NCBI GenBank assembly: GCA_963832895.1
Contig: CAWHVQ010000009.1
Location: forward strand, 204,523 to 268,522
Source of the DNA: JAMXLO01 sp963832895
GTDB taxonomy: Bacteria; Pseudomonadota; Alphaproteobacteria; Acetobacterales; Acetobacteraceae
Direction: 5' to 3'
Length of the DNA stretch: 64,000 nt
Shown: in pieces, positions 45,469 to 53,298 of the stretch
Layout of the letters: the number at the start of each line of letters is the position of its first letter
How positions within the stretch are numbered: the stretch's first letter is position 1
Position numbers and translations under genes: made by a program
The notes under the pieces: generated by a model
Seen by the model: the letters and a program-made list of their open reading frames with translations, nothing else
Told to the model about the DNA's origin: nothing
The model's database searches: none

Positions 45469-46515
45469 TTGGCCAAGTACAAGGTTGCCACGCCCGCGGG
45501 CGCAAGCTTCACCGTCGCCGGCGGCGGCTACGACCTGGAGATGGAACCGCTGGAAGGCCTCGATGCGGAAATCATCGAAGGTCCGACCGATGAAGACGGC
45601 TTCATCAAATTCTGTCAGGATGCGGATGCCATCTATGCCAAGGGCATTCGCTTCACCAAGAAGATCATCGACGGCCTGCCGGAGAAGTGTCGCGGCATCA
45701 TCCTGGGCAGCGTCGGCGTGGACAGCGTCGATGTGAAGGCCGCCACAGCGCGTGGCATCCCGGTGACCAACTGCCCGGATACGTTCATCGAGGAAGTCGC
45801 CGACCACGCGATGATGCTGCTGCTGTCCACGTTCCGCCGCGCCATCGAGCAGGATCGCATGGTCCGTGAAGGCAAGTGGCGCGAGGGCCGTCCCGCGCTG
45901 CTGAACATTCCCCGCCTGATGGGCCAGACGCTCGGCCTGGTCTCGTTCGGCCATGTCGCGCGCGCGGTCGCCAAGCGCGCCAAGCCGTTCGGTCTGCGCA
46001 TTCTCGCCTATGATCCGTTCATCGAGGAACTGGTCATGGTGGAGCACGGCGTGATCCCGAGCACACTGGAAGAAGTGCTGTCGCAGTCCGACTTCATCTC
46101 CATGCACGCACCGGCGCGCCCCGAGGTCGAAGGCATGCTCGGCGAAAAGCACTTCCGGCTGATGAAAAAGACCGCGATCTTCATCAACACCGGCCGTGGA
46201 CCCACCGTGCAGGAGGTCGCGCTGATCAAGGCGCTCGAGGAAAAATGGATCGCCTACGCCGGCCTCGACGTACTTGAGATGGAACCGCCAGGCGACAACA
46301 ATCCGCTGCTCAAGATGGACAACGTCATCCTGAGCGCACATACAGCGTCCGCCTCCGCGCGCTTCGATCCCGCGCGCAAGCGGCATGTCGGGCGCGAACT
46401 GGCGCTGGTGCTGGAAGGCAAGTGGCCGATGAGCTGCGTCAATCCGGCTGTGCTGCAGAACACCAAGCTGCGCCGCTGGCAGCCGGTGTCGATGGAACGC
46501 GGCCCCAACAGCTGA
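45469..46515 (+). CDS. D-isomer-specific 2-hydroxyacid dehydrogenase
   Basis: A 348-residue NAD(P)-dependent dehydrogenase. The catalytic domain has LGSVGVDSVDVKAATARGIPVTNCPDTF near residues 80-108. The nucleotide-binding region is LGLVSFGHVARAVAKRAKPFG near 151-171; S-F-G-H stands for the common G-x-G-x-x-G. KTAIFINTGRGPTVQE carries the conserved Arg and a Glu and His follow downstream (DVLEMEPP, LSAHTAS). It probably reduces or oxidises a 2-keto/2-hydroxy acid made by the dehydratase. The start is TTG with AGAAGGAG seven bases upstream. Confidence 0.92.
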   Translation: MAKYKVATPAGASFTVAGGGYDLEMEPLEGLDAEIIEGPTDEDGFIKFCQDADAIYAKGIRFTKKIIDGLPEKCRGIILGSVGVDSVDVKAATARGIPVTNCPDTFIEEVADHAMMLLLSTFRRAIEQDRMVREGKWREGRPALLNIPRLMGQTLGLVSFGHVARAVAKRAKPFGLRILAYDPFIEELVMVEHGVIPSTLEEVLSQSDFISMHAPARPEVEGMLGEKHFRLMKKTAIFINTGRGPTVQEVALIKALEEKWIAYAGLDVLEMEPPGDNNPLLKMDNVILSAHTASASARFDPARKRHVGRELALVLEGKWPMSCVNPAVLQNTKLRRWQPVSMERGPNS

Positions 46516-46532
46516 CGCCGCAGGACCGTACC

Positions 46533-47939
46533 TTACTGGACCGTTGGGCGACGCGATTCAGCATGTGAACCTGTAACCAGCGACGTATCTGCGCGACGCA
46601 ACAGCATCTGCTGTGCGGCGCGCAGCACGTCGCCGATCGCGCGACGCCGGTAGTCCCAGATCGGATCCGGCTCGGGCGGGCTTATCACCATCGTCGCGTT
46701 GGCTTCGAACAGCAGCACGGACCCATCGGGCGCGAGCGCGAAATCGACGCCGCCGTAATCCAGGCCAAGCGCCGCGCCGATCCCGTGGAGCGCCGCCATC
46801 GCGCGTCCGCCGAGTACGGCCGGCATATCGTCCAGAAAGCGACGCTCTTCGTCGCGGTGCGCGGCATTGGTCGCCATCGCCGCCGTGAAGTAGTGCACCT
46901 TCCAGTCAGCCGATAGCGCCAGATGCAGCGGGTATAGAGCACCGTCGATGAACATCACCCGATATTTGCGCGCCATCCCGTCCGGCCCGCGTGCATCGAG
47001 ATACTCGATGGCGAGCAGCCGTTCGCCTGGCAGGTTCGCAGCCGCCTGTGCCAATGCGTCCCGGTCCTCCACGTAGCGGAAGTGCCGACCGGTATGAAAG
47101 CCCGGTGCACGCAACAGCAGCGGGAAGCTCAACGCATCGGTCGTCAGGATTGTCGCGCGGGGCAGTTCCATGGTCCGTGCTGCGATCACACCCGGCACCT
47201 GGGCAAGGCGTCGGGCATTCTCGGCACGGCTTGTTGCCCGCACCAGCCGAGGCGGATTGATCACAGGAGCCGGACTGCGCGCGAGCATTTCGTCGGCGCG
47301 AGCCAACGCCGCTTCGCAAAGATCGGCATCGCCGATGGCGTTGACAACAAGGGCGTGCGGGGGGACGGGCTGGCTGGAATCATAAAAATCGGCATGGATC
47401 GCGGTGATGTCGAAATGACGGTCATCGATCCAGTGCCGCGTCGGAATGTTGCCGCCGCGCGCGGCAACCAGCAGCAGAAGAGGCATGCCGAATCCGGTGC
47501 CACGATAAGGCTTCCTGACGATGGCATGGTGGGCAAAGCCTTTTTGCCAGTGCGGTTCCGCCGCTTCATCGGCAAGCTCAGTCAAAATCAGTGCCAAACC
47601 CTGATGCGCTTCAGGAAGGTCGGCATCGATGCCGAGCGCTGCCTCGTAATGCGGCCGTGCGCCGGAGACATCACCGTCCTCCAGCAACAGATTGGCGAGA
47701 TTGACGTGGCCGATCGGATTGCCGGGATGGCTTTGCACCGCCTGGAGATAAGCAGTGCGCGCAGCCGATCGGTGGCCGCTCGCCTTGGCAAGGGCGCCAA
47801 GCTCATTGAGGGCGGCAAAATGCGTCGAATTGAGACGTAGCACCTCAAGGTACGCCTGCTTCGCCGCTGCGTCATCGCCCTTTGCCGCCCAGCGCCGAGC
47901 GCATGACAACGATCGCCGGATATGATCGCCTGCGCTCAT
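46533..47939 (-). CDS. TPR - ATP-grasp fusion protein
   Basis: A 468-residue protein. Residues 1-125 are tetratricopeptide repeats (AAKQAYLEVLRLNSTHFAAL, AARTAYLQAVQSHPGNPIGH, ARPHYEAALGIDADLPEAH). Residues about 190-450 look like an ATP-grasp ligase: FRYVEDRDALAQAAANLPGE, RLLAIEYLDARGPDGMARKY, and the Mg/ATP region LDYGGVDFALAPDGSVLLFEA then NATM. ATP-grasp enzymes join a carboxylate to an amine, thiol or hydroxyl through an acyl-phosphate. The start overlaps the acetyltransferase stop (ATGA). The TPR part may hold a peptide or protein substrate; that is inference. Confidence 0.82.
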   Translation of the reverse strand: MSAGDHIRRSLSCARRWAAKGDDAAAKQAYLEVLRLNSTHFAALNELGALAKASGHRSAARTAYLQAVQSHPGNPIGHVNLANLLLEDGDVSGARPHYEAALGIDADLPEAHQGLALILTELADEAAEPHWQKGFAHHAIVRKPYRGTGFGMPLLLLVAARGGNIPTRHWIDDRHFDITAIHADFYDSSQPVPPHALVVNAIGDADLCEAALARADEMLARSPAPVINPPRLVRATSRAENARRLAQVPGVIAARTMELPRATILTTDALSFPLLLRAPGFHTGRHFRYVEDRDALAQAAANLPGERLLAIEYLDARGPDGMARKYRVMFIDGALYPLHLALSADWKVHYFTAAMATNAAHRDEERRFLDDMPAVLGGRAMAALHGIGAALGLDYGGVDFALAPDGSVLLFEANATMVISPPEPDPIWDYRRRAIGDVLRAAQQMLLRRADTSLVTGSHAESRRPTVQ

Positions 47940-48391
47940 GAATGATTGATGCGCTTGAAGAAGTAGTGCCGATTGTGCCCCGGCGGGAAATCCTGCAGCA
48001 CGCCAAACCGGGTGAAACCGATCGTCTCGTAGAACCGCGGCGCCTGGAAGCTGAAGGCATCGACGAGCGCGCCACGGCAACCGCGCCTGCGCGCCTCCGC
48101 CTCCGCCGATGCCATCAACGCCGAGCCGACGCCCTGGTCGCGCAGCGGCTCAGGGACGAACAGCATCTGTATGTGCAGCCATTCAAAGCGGGTCCAGCCC
48201 CAGAGACCTCCTCTCACAGAACCATTGTCGTCCTGGATCGCGATTACCAGCAATCGCGGCTCTGCGGTGCCGATCAGCGGTCGGGAGCTTGCGTCAAGCG
48301 CCTGGTAGATAGCCTCGAACGTGCCGGACGGCGGACAATCGGATGGAACAAGCCGGGACGGATTTTCCGTCAACTGCCGTTTTCTCCGCAT
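47936..48391 (-). CDS. GNAT-family N-acetyltransferase
   Basis: A 151-residue GNAT protein. The acetyl-CoA pyrophosphate loop is RDQGVGSAL (residues 84-92), preceded by LHIQMLFVPEPL and followed by RGALVDAFSFQAPRFYETIGFTRFG, the usual motif B. The ATG at 48391 is 7 bases after the small peptide gene stop. The stop overlaps the ATP-grasp gene start by ATGA, so the three genes should be one translationally linked unit. The acetylated substrate is unknown. Confidence 0.9.
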   Translation of the reverse strand: MRRKRQLTENPSRLVPSDCPPSGTFEAIYQALDASSRPLIGTAEPRLLVIAIQDDNGSVRGGLWGWTRFEWLHIQMLFVPEPLRDQGVGSALMASAEAEARRRGCRGALVDAFSFQAPRFYETIGFTRFGVLQDFPPGHNRHYFFKRINHS

Positions 48392-48398
48392 CAGATAA

Positions 48399-48650
48399 TC
48401 AAGCGACGGTATTGACCGTAGTGGGCGTGATCGCAGCGCCGGGCGGGGCTGCAGGTGCCCCCGGGGCCTGAGCACTACCGCCGTCGTGGTGGTGATGATG
48501 ATGGACAGGGGCCGCCTGTTGTGACGGATCGGCCTGTGCGGTCGCGCTCGCCTGGCTTGCCTGGGCAGCCGATTGAGCAGCCTGGAGCTGGTTTTGCAAT
48601 TGCTGAGGAAGCGCTGACGATGTCGCGCCTGATACGCTCGAAATGCTCAT
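48399..48650 (-). CDS. Small Ala/Gln-rich peptide with natural His6 run
   Basis: An 83-residue protein starting MSISSVSGATSSALPQQLQN. It has an Ala/Gln/Ser-rich middle (AAQSAAQASQASATAQA), a run of six His (residues 50-55, PVHHHHHHDGG) and a Pro/Ala-rich end AAPPGAAITPTTVNTVA. There is no signal peptide, Cys or hydrophobic helix. GAGAAA precedes the ATG. The gene is first in a unit with a GNAT and an ATP-grasp gene. It could be a metal-binding peptide or a modification substrate; function is unknown. Small proteins with this MSISS start appear in related bacteria, from memory. Confidence 0.75.
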   Translation of the reverse strand: MSISSVSGATSSALPQQLQNQLQAAQSAAQASQASATAQADPSQQAAPVHHHHHHDGGSAQAPGAPAAPPGAAITPTTVNTVA

Positions 48651-48878
48651 GACGTTTTCTCTTGCCTGGAAGGAAGCAGGCCTAAACTGCGACCTATCGG
48701 TGAAGATCGCCCTACCGCTGGGTTACGAAGGGTAACCTCGGGCCTGCATGTCGGTCATGTGCGGGCGCCGCGACGGAGATCACCCCATACATTCAGGCCA
48801 GAACCCTTCGGCGAAACGCCGACACAGACCTTTGACGCCAGGCGGCCGGCAACACGACGACGGAACAGACCGCCCGCA

Positions 48879-50018
48879 TCACGCCGCCGCCCTGGCAATC
48901 CCCTGCCGCCCGATCTGCTCAAGCACCGCATCCACCCGTCGCAGCATCGTCTCGTCCTGGCGAAACGCCAGCGCCAGCATGCCATCCCGCCTGCTCGCCA
49001 CACGTGCGAACACTGGCTCCGGCAGGCCAGGCAGCTCCAGCCGGACTTCTGTGCCCGCCTGCGCCGACCAGTCCGTCCGCAGCGCCACGCCGCCGCGCGA
49101 GATATTCAGGATGGTGACCCGCATCGCATCGCGGCCCGCCAAGTGCAGCACGGTTGTCGCACCGCCGGCGTCGATACGTTCGTAGCGCCGCCGATCCTCC
49201 TCGTCCGTCTTTGCCATCGCCTGCAGGAACAATGTCAGCTCCGAGCGCAGCACATCGGCGGTCTTCCCCAACTCATCAGCCCGATGCAGCACGCTTCCAC
49301 TCGCGGCCTCAGTAGACTCCGAAACCGCCGATACATCCTGCATCGCCTGTGTCGCCGCCTGCGCGGACACCAGTACCGACTGCGCATTCGACGCGATCTC
49401 GCGCGTCGTGGCGGTCTGTTCTTCCACCGCGGCGGCTATTGCCGAAGCGACCTCACTCACCTGCTCTATCGATGATCTGACCTCGCGCACCGCATTGACT
49501 GCCTCCGCGGTGGCACCACGGATCGTGGCGATCTGTGCCGCGATCTCGCGGCTGCGGGCATCGGTTCCGGTTGGATCCAACGTCTCGAACACCACCCTGT
49601 CCTGGCTGCGCTTCAGCACGAAGACCTCATCGATCCCCTTTTGGCAGTCAGTGAGCTGCGTCGCGATTTCCTGCATGCGGCGATGCAGCTCAGGGTTCTC
49701 CGCAATCGCCGCACCCCGGGCAATGTTGGCCCTTACCTCCTCGCTCGCCTTTGCGGCAGCGGACCCCTCATCCTGGTTGCCCGTGTAGGCAAATTCGCGC
49801 GTATGCCGGCGCAATTCTGAGAAGCTTTGATCTATGTCCCGGCTGGCCGCCACAAGGGCGACACGCTCGACATAACTGCCCAGCGAACCCGCAACGCCGA
49901 GGAATCGCCAATAGCCTATACCGGCTACCGCCAGAAGGATCGTCAGCACGCACGCAAAGCCGGCGACCAACTTGGTCTTGATCGAAAGCGCCGAGATCCA
50001 GCGCGTGATGTGTCGCAT
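48879..50018 (-). CDS. Chemoreceptor-like protein fused to PilZ, with internal deletion
   Basis: A 379-residue protein. One transmembrane helix lies at about 15-36, followed by a helical sensor (40-150). From residue 155 it is the C-terminal half of a methyl-accepting signalling domain: REIAAQIATIRGATAEAV, then IAAAVEEQTATTREIA. A PilZ domain ends it (276-365), with RRRYER and NISRGG, the two c-di-GMP motifs. The second membrane helix, HAMP domain and signalling hairpin tip expected between residues about 150 and 157 are absent. The join keeps the frame. The ATG at 50018 was chosen over longer upstream options. It probably cannot couple to CheA normally. Confidence 0.85.
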   Translation of the reverse strand: MRHITRWISALSIKTKLVAGFACVLTILLAVAGIGYWRFLGVAGSLGSYVERVALVAASRDIDQSFSELRRHTREFAYTGNQDEGSAAAKASEEVRANIARGAAIAENPELHRRMQEIATQLTDCQKGIDEVFVLKRSQDRVVFETLDPTGTDARSREIAAQIATIRGATAEAVNAVREVRSSIEQVSEVASAIAAAVEEQTATTREIASNAQSVLVSAQAATQAMQDVSAVSESTEAASGSVLHRADELGKTADVLRSELTLFLQAMAKTDEEDRRRYERIDAGGATTVLHLAGRDAMRVTILNISRGGVALRTDWSAQAGTEVRLELPGLPEPVFARVASRRDGMLALAFRQDETMLRRVDAVLEQIGRQGIARAAA

Positions 50019-50269
50019 TACCTGCCTCAGGTCAACGATGCCGGTGCGCGCGCCACCCGAGCAACGCCGCGCGCGAACATCAGCAGCCCTGAGGTTGAAC
50101 AAATCGCTAACACATGGCCGGCCTGGACGACGATAGTTTCGCCAGCCTACGTCAGCCGGTCAGGAACGCATGCAACGCGGTGAAGGCGGAGCGACGCAGA
50201 ACACGCACCAGCCTCTTTGCGTGCTCCGCGTGCATCCTCCTGCATCTGCGTTCAATGCTCTCGCCTTCG

Positions 50270-50431
50270 CTACGGAACGTGGGCCAGGTGAAGATTTGGC
50301 CACAGTCCCGCGATGCCTATCAGGATCAAGTAGATGGCCACGATGAAATTCAGCAGACGCGGGATCACCAGGATCAGAACCCCAGCGATCAGCGCCACCA
50401 GAGGTTGGAACGCAATGACGTTGATGGTCAT
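50270..50431 (-). CDS. DUF3096-like small membrane protein
   Basis: A 53-residue protein, MTINVIAFQPLVALIAGVLI followed by VIPRLLNFIVAIYLILIGIAGLWPN. It has two hydrophobic stretches and matches the pattern of the small DUF3096 family (QPLVALIAGxLILxxPRLLNxIVAIYLI). Function is unknown. The gene begins 33 bases after the lipoprotein gene on the same strand. Confidence 0.85.
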   Translation of the reverse strand: MTINVIAFQPLVALIAGVLILVIPRLLNFIVAIYLILIGIAGLWPNLHLAHVP

Positions 50432-50464
50432 GCCGATGGATCCGACATTGTCCCTTTGCTCCCG

Positions 50465-50584
50465 CTAGCGTTCGTCGTGATGCCAGCCCCACCAATGGTA
50501 ATGACCGGGTGCCTCGACGACGCAGCCTGATAGCAACGTCGCCGCAACCAGTAACCCAGCAAGGAAAATCCGTGATCGCTGCAT
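50465..50584 (-). CDS. Very small predicted lipoprotein
   Basis: A 39-residue frame: MQRSRIFLAGLLVAATLLSG, then Cys at 21 and VVEAPGHYHWWGWHHDER. The lipobox is LLSGC and the mature part has only 19 residues, rich in His and Trp. GAAAGG lies about 10 bases before the ATG; an in-frame ATG at 50602 has no ribosome site. It precedes the DUF3096-like gene. A His/Trp-rich lipid-anchored peptide might bind a metal, which is a guess. Confidence 0.75.
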   Translation of the reverse strand: MQRSRIFLAGLLVAATLLSGCVVEAPGHYHWWGWHHDER

Positions 50585-50711
50585 CGTCGACGGGCCTTTC
50601 ATTTGGAAACTCGCTTCTGGCCGGACGACGAGTGAAAGGTGCAAGCGGCGAAAACAGGGCAGGCTGCTGTCAGTTCGGTGGTTAGAGCACCACTAACCGC
50701 TTTGTGACCCG

Positions 50712-50945
50712 CTAGCGCCGGCTGTCATTTCGATCTGCCGGAAAAGGGATAATGACGGCCGATCCCCCATACCTGTGCTCATGCGAGCCCGCATCGCCCG
50801 CGTGCAATGTGAGTGAGCGCCGGACTTGGTCCATGAGGGCCATCATGGCCTGTTCGGTCACGCCGTCGCTCTTCATCACCAGCCTGATGAGTGGGTCGCG
50901 CATCAGGTTGGCGAGACCAGATTGATCGCCCGATCCTGCACGCAT
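50712..50945 (-). CDS. Small conserved-looking protein of unknown function
   Basis: A 77-residue protein starting MRAGSGDQSGLANLMRDPLI, with a helical core RLVMKSDGVTEQAMMALMDQ and an end VIIPFPADRNDSRR. GGAGGG lies five bases before the ATG, a strong ribosome site. It has no Cys, signal peptide or known motif. It follows mutY on the same strand by 26 bases and may be co-transcribed. Confidence 0.75.
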   Translation of the reverse strand: MRAGSGDQSGLANLMRDPLIRLVMKSDGVTEQAMMALMDQVRRSLTLHAGDAGSHEHRYGGSAVIIPFPADRNDSRR

Positions 50946-50971
50946 GGTGCCCTCCAACCTTGTGTGAGAGA

Positions 50972-52108
50972 TCAGTCTAGGCGGCTTGTATTGCCGCGCC
51001 GTGTGCGAACGGTGACATGTTGTTTCACCGCGTCGCCGCACGCGACCTGAGGCACGACCGACTGATTCGGCATGCCGCGCGCCATGTGAACGCACTTGCG
51101 CATGACCGAGGGCAAGGCTTCGTGCGCGAGTGTGTCGATCGGGCGCGCGAAGCCTGCCGCCTCGATGCGCTCGACCCGCGCCGCGAACAGATCGATCGTC
51201 AGCTCGAAATGCGTGAAGCCGTGCCGCACCTGACCTGCCGGCTGCCATGCGGCGAGCATCGGCGCGAGTGCAAGTGCCTCCGCCGCTGCCCAGGGTTCGG
51301 CGCGCCAGTCGGTGCCCGGCAGCTCCGTCATCCCGCCCAGCAGTCCCGCGGGCGGACGGCGACGCAGCAGCACGTGGCCTGCCGCATCGGTCAACCAGAA
51401 GTGCACGCCGTGGCGCAGCGGCCGCTCGCGGACTGCCGCCCTGCGCGGTAGCTCGGCCGCAATGCCGGCGCGCCGCCCCGCACAGCCCGCCATCCACGGG
51501 CATAGCGCGCAGGCCGGCCTGGCCGGGGTGCAGATCGTGGCGCCTAGATCGAACAGCGCCTGGGCGAAGTCCGAGGGTCGCTCTCGCGCTGCCGGATCGA
51601 CGCCGAGACGCGATGCCAGCTCGCGCAACAGCGGCTTGGCCCTCGGCAGTTCCGCTTCCACCGCGAACAGCCGGGACACCACGCGCTCGACGTTGCCATC
51701 GACCGGCACTGCCGGCACGCCGAACGCGATCGCGCCGACTGCCGCGGCGGTATACTCGCCGATCCCAGGCAGTGCACGAAGGCCCGCCAGATCGCGTGGA
51801 AATCCACCGGCTGCGACCACGGCTCGCGCACATGCATGCAGGTTGCGGGCGCGCGCGTAGTAGCCAAGTCCTGCCCAGGCGGCGAGCACGTTCGAGAGCG
51901 GCGCCGCGGCCAGCTTCTGGACCGTGGGAAAGCGCGTTAAGAACCTTTCATAGTATGGGATCGTGGCCGCAACGGTGGTCTGTTGCAGCATGATCTCGCT
52001 GAGCCATACATGATAAGGGTCGATGGCCTCGCCCGGGCCGGCACGCCAGGGCAGCGACCTTCGATGTCGGTCATACCAGGTGAGCAAGGCAGTGGCAGGG
52101 AAAGACAC
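50972..52108 (-). CDS. mutY: A/G-specific adenine glycosylase MutY
   Basis: A 378-residue base-excision repair glycosylase that removes adenine opposite 8-oxoguanine. The catalytic Glu is in SEIMLQQTTVAATIPYYERF (residue 38), helix-hairpin-helix LPGIGEYTAAAVGAIAF near 114-130, and the catalytic Asp in VPVDGNVERVVSR. The [4Fe-4S] loop has C-x6-C-x2-C-x5-C in CTPARPACALCPWMAGC. The NUDIX-like C-terminal domain includes GLLGGMTELPG and GFTHFELTID. The start is GTG at 52108, 10 bases from the divergent dciA start. The C-terminal tail after PSVMRKC is slightly longer than usual. Confidence 0.96.
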   Translation of the reverse strand: MSFPATALLTWYDRHRRSLPWRAGPGEAIDPYHVWLSEIMLQQTTVAATIPYYERFLTRFPTVQKLAAAPLSNVLAAWAGLGYYARARNLHACARAVVAAGGFPRDLAGLRALPGIGEYTAAAVGAIAFGVPAVPVDGNVERVVSRLFAVEAELPRAKPLLRELASRLGVDPAARERPSDFAQALFDLGATICTPARPACALCPWMAGCAGRRAGIAAELPRRAAVRERPLRHGVHFWLTDAAGHVLLRRRPPAGLLGGMTELPGTDWRAEPWAAAEALALAPMLAAWQPAGQVRHGFTHFELTIDLFAARVERIEAAGFARPIDTLAHEALPSVMRKCVHMARGMPNQSVVPQVACGDAVKQHVTVRTRRGNTSRLD

Positions 52109-52118
52109 GGACGGCGGT

Positions 52119-52595
52119 ATGAAGACAGACGAACGCCACGTCTATGGTCCACGCCCGGTCAGCGCTCTGGTGCCGCGCCTGACGCGTCCGGCTTTCCGCC
52201 GCCGCTCGCCGGGGACCGCGCAGGTGCTGGCCGACTGGGCTGCCATCGTGGGACCGGCAATCGCGGCGGTTACCACGCCGCGGCGGCTTTCCACCGGCGC
52301 GCTCACCATCGCCTGTGCCGGTCCGATCGCGATGGAGCTGCAGCATCTTGCAGGCGAGGTGATCGCGCGGATCAACACCCATCTCGGCAGCCAGGTGGTG
52401 ACAGCACTGCGCTTCGTGCAGACACCTGAGCTGCTGGCGCCGCTCGCTCCACCGGTGGCGCCGGTCGCCGACCCGGCGAAGCTCGCGGCGGTGGCTGCCG
52501 CCGTTGCCGACTTGCCCGAGGGCGAGCTGCGTGGCGCCCTCGCCTCGCTGGGCCGCACGATAGTGACCACCCCCAACAGTTCGAGGTCCTCATGA
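52119..52595 (+). CDS. DUF721 protein, DciA-like helicase loader
   Basis: A 158-residue DUF721 protein. The KH-like domain has AQVLADWAAIVGPAIAAVTTP then LTIACAGPIAMELQHLAGEV, the core of the DciA family that loads DnaB in bacteria lacking DnaC. The C-terminal part is Ala/Pro-rich. In alphaproteobacteria this gene commonly lies between mutY and a DsbA-type gene, as here. ATG 52119 was used; an in-frame GTG at 52092 is possible. The stop overlaps the next start (ATGA). Confidence 0.85.
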   Translation: MKTDERHVYGPRPVSALVPRLTRPAFRRRSPGTAQVLADWAAIVGPAIAAVTTPRRLSTGALTIACAGPIAMELQHLAGEVIARINTHLGSQVVTALRFVQTPELLAPLAPPVAPVADPAKLAAVAAAVADLPEGELRGALASLGRTIVTTPNSSRSS

Positions 52596-53248
52596 CGCTG
52601 ACCCGCCGCTCCACCCTGTCGCTCGCCGGAGGTGCGGCCGCCATGGGCCTTCTCGGCTGGCGCAGATTCATGCCGGTCGTCGGGGAGGCCAGCGCCGCTC
52701 AGCCGGCACCGGCCGCGCCGGCGGGCGACCAGCGCAAGACCGAGCGCTCACTGGGCGATCCCGCCGCAAAGGTGACGGTCCAGGAGTTCTTCTCGCTAAC
52801 CTGCACCCATTGCGCCGCGTTCGCCCAGGAAACCATGCCCGAGATAGAGAAGACGCTGATCGCACCAGGCAAGCTACGCTTCGTCTATCATGACTTCCCG
52901 TTGGACCAGGTGGCACTGACGGCCGCGATGGTGGCCCGCTATCTGCCGCCGGCGCAGTACTATCCGTTCGTTCAGGCTCTGTTTGCCAGCCAGGACCGTT
53001 GGGCCTTCGCGCGCGGTGCCAACACAACCGACGAGCTCTGGAAGCTGGCGGCACTTGCCGGCATGAGCCGCGTCACCTTCGACCAGGCGATCGCCGACAG
53101 CGACCTGCGGAACTGGATCCTCCAGCAGCAGCAGGCAGATCAGGATCACTGGAAGATCGACTCGACTCCGAGCTTCGTGATCAACGGGCAGAAGTACGCG
53201 GGCGAAATGAGCTACGAGGCGTTCCGCAAGCTGCTGCCGGAGGTGTAG
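52592..53248 (+). CDS. DsbA-family thiol-disulfide oxidoreductase, copy 1
   Basis: A 218-residue periplasmic thioredoxin-fold protein. The N-terminus TRRSTLSLAGGAAAMGLLGW is a Tat-like signal. The active site is CTHC at 71-74 and the cis-Pro loop is STPSFVINGQKY. LDQVALTAAMVARYLPPAQYYPF is the helical insertion. It likely oxidises or isomerises disulfides of exported proteins. It overlaps dciA by ATGA and is followed by a paralogue. Confidence 0.92.
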   Translation: MTLTRRSTLSLAGGAAAMGLLGWRRFMPVVGEASAAQPAPAAPAGDQRKTERSLGDPAAKVTVQEFFSLTCTHCAAFAQETMPEIEKTLIAPGKLRFVYHDFPLDQVALTAAMVARYLPPAQYYPFVQALFASQDRWAFARGANTTDELWKLAALAGMSRVTFDQAIADSDLRNWILQQQQADQDHWKIDSTPSFVINGQKYAGEMSYEAFRKLLPEV

Positions 53249-53298
53249 CGGAACGACTTGCCGGCGCGGTCGCTTCCCTACTAGATTTAGGGGCGAAC

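Noticed and set aside
50114..50530. Plus-strand 138-codon frame after the chemoreceptor
   Set aside because: The minus strand of the same stretch encodes a DUF3096-like protein and a lipoprotein with better features.
50675..50701. GGTTAG/CTAACC inverted repeat before the 77-residue gene end
   Set aside because: Only 6 bp, no T-run, and no clear link to a gene end or promoter.
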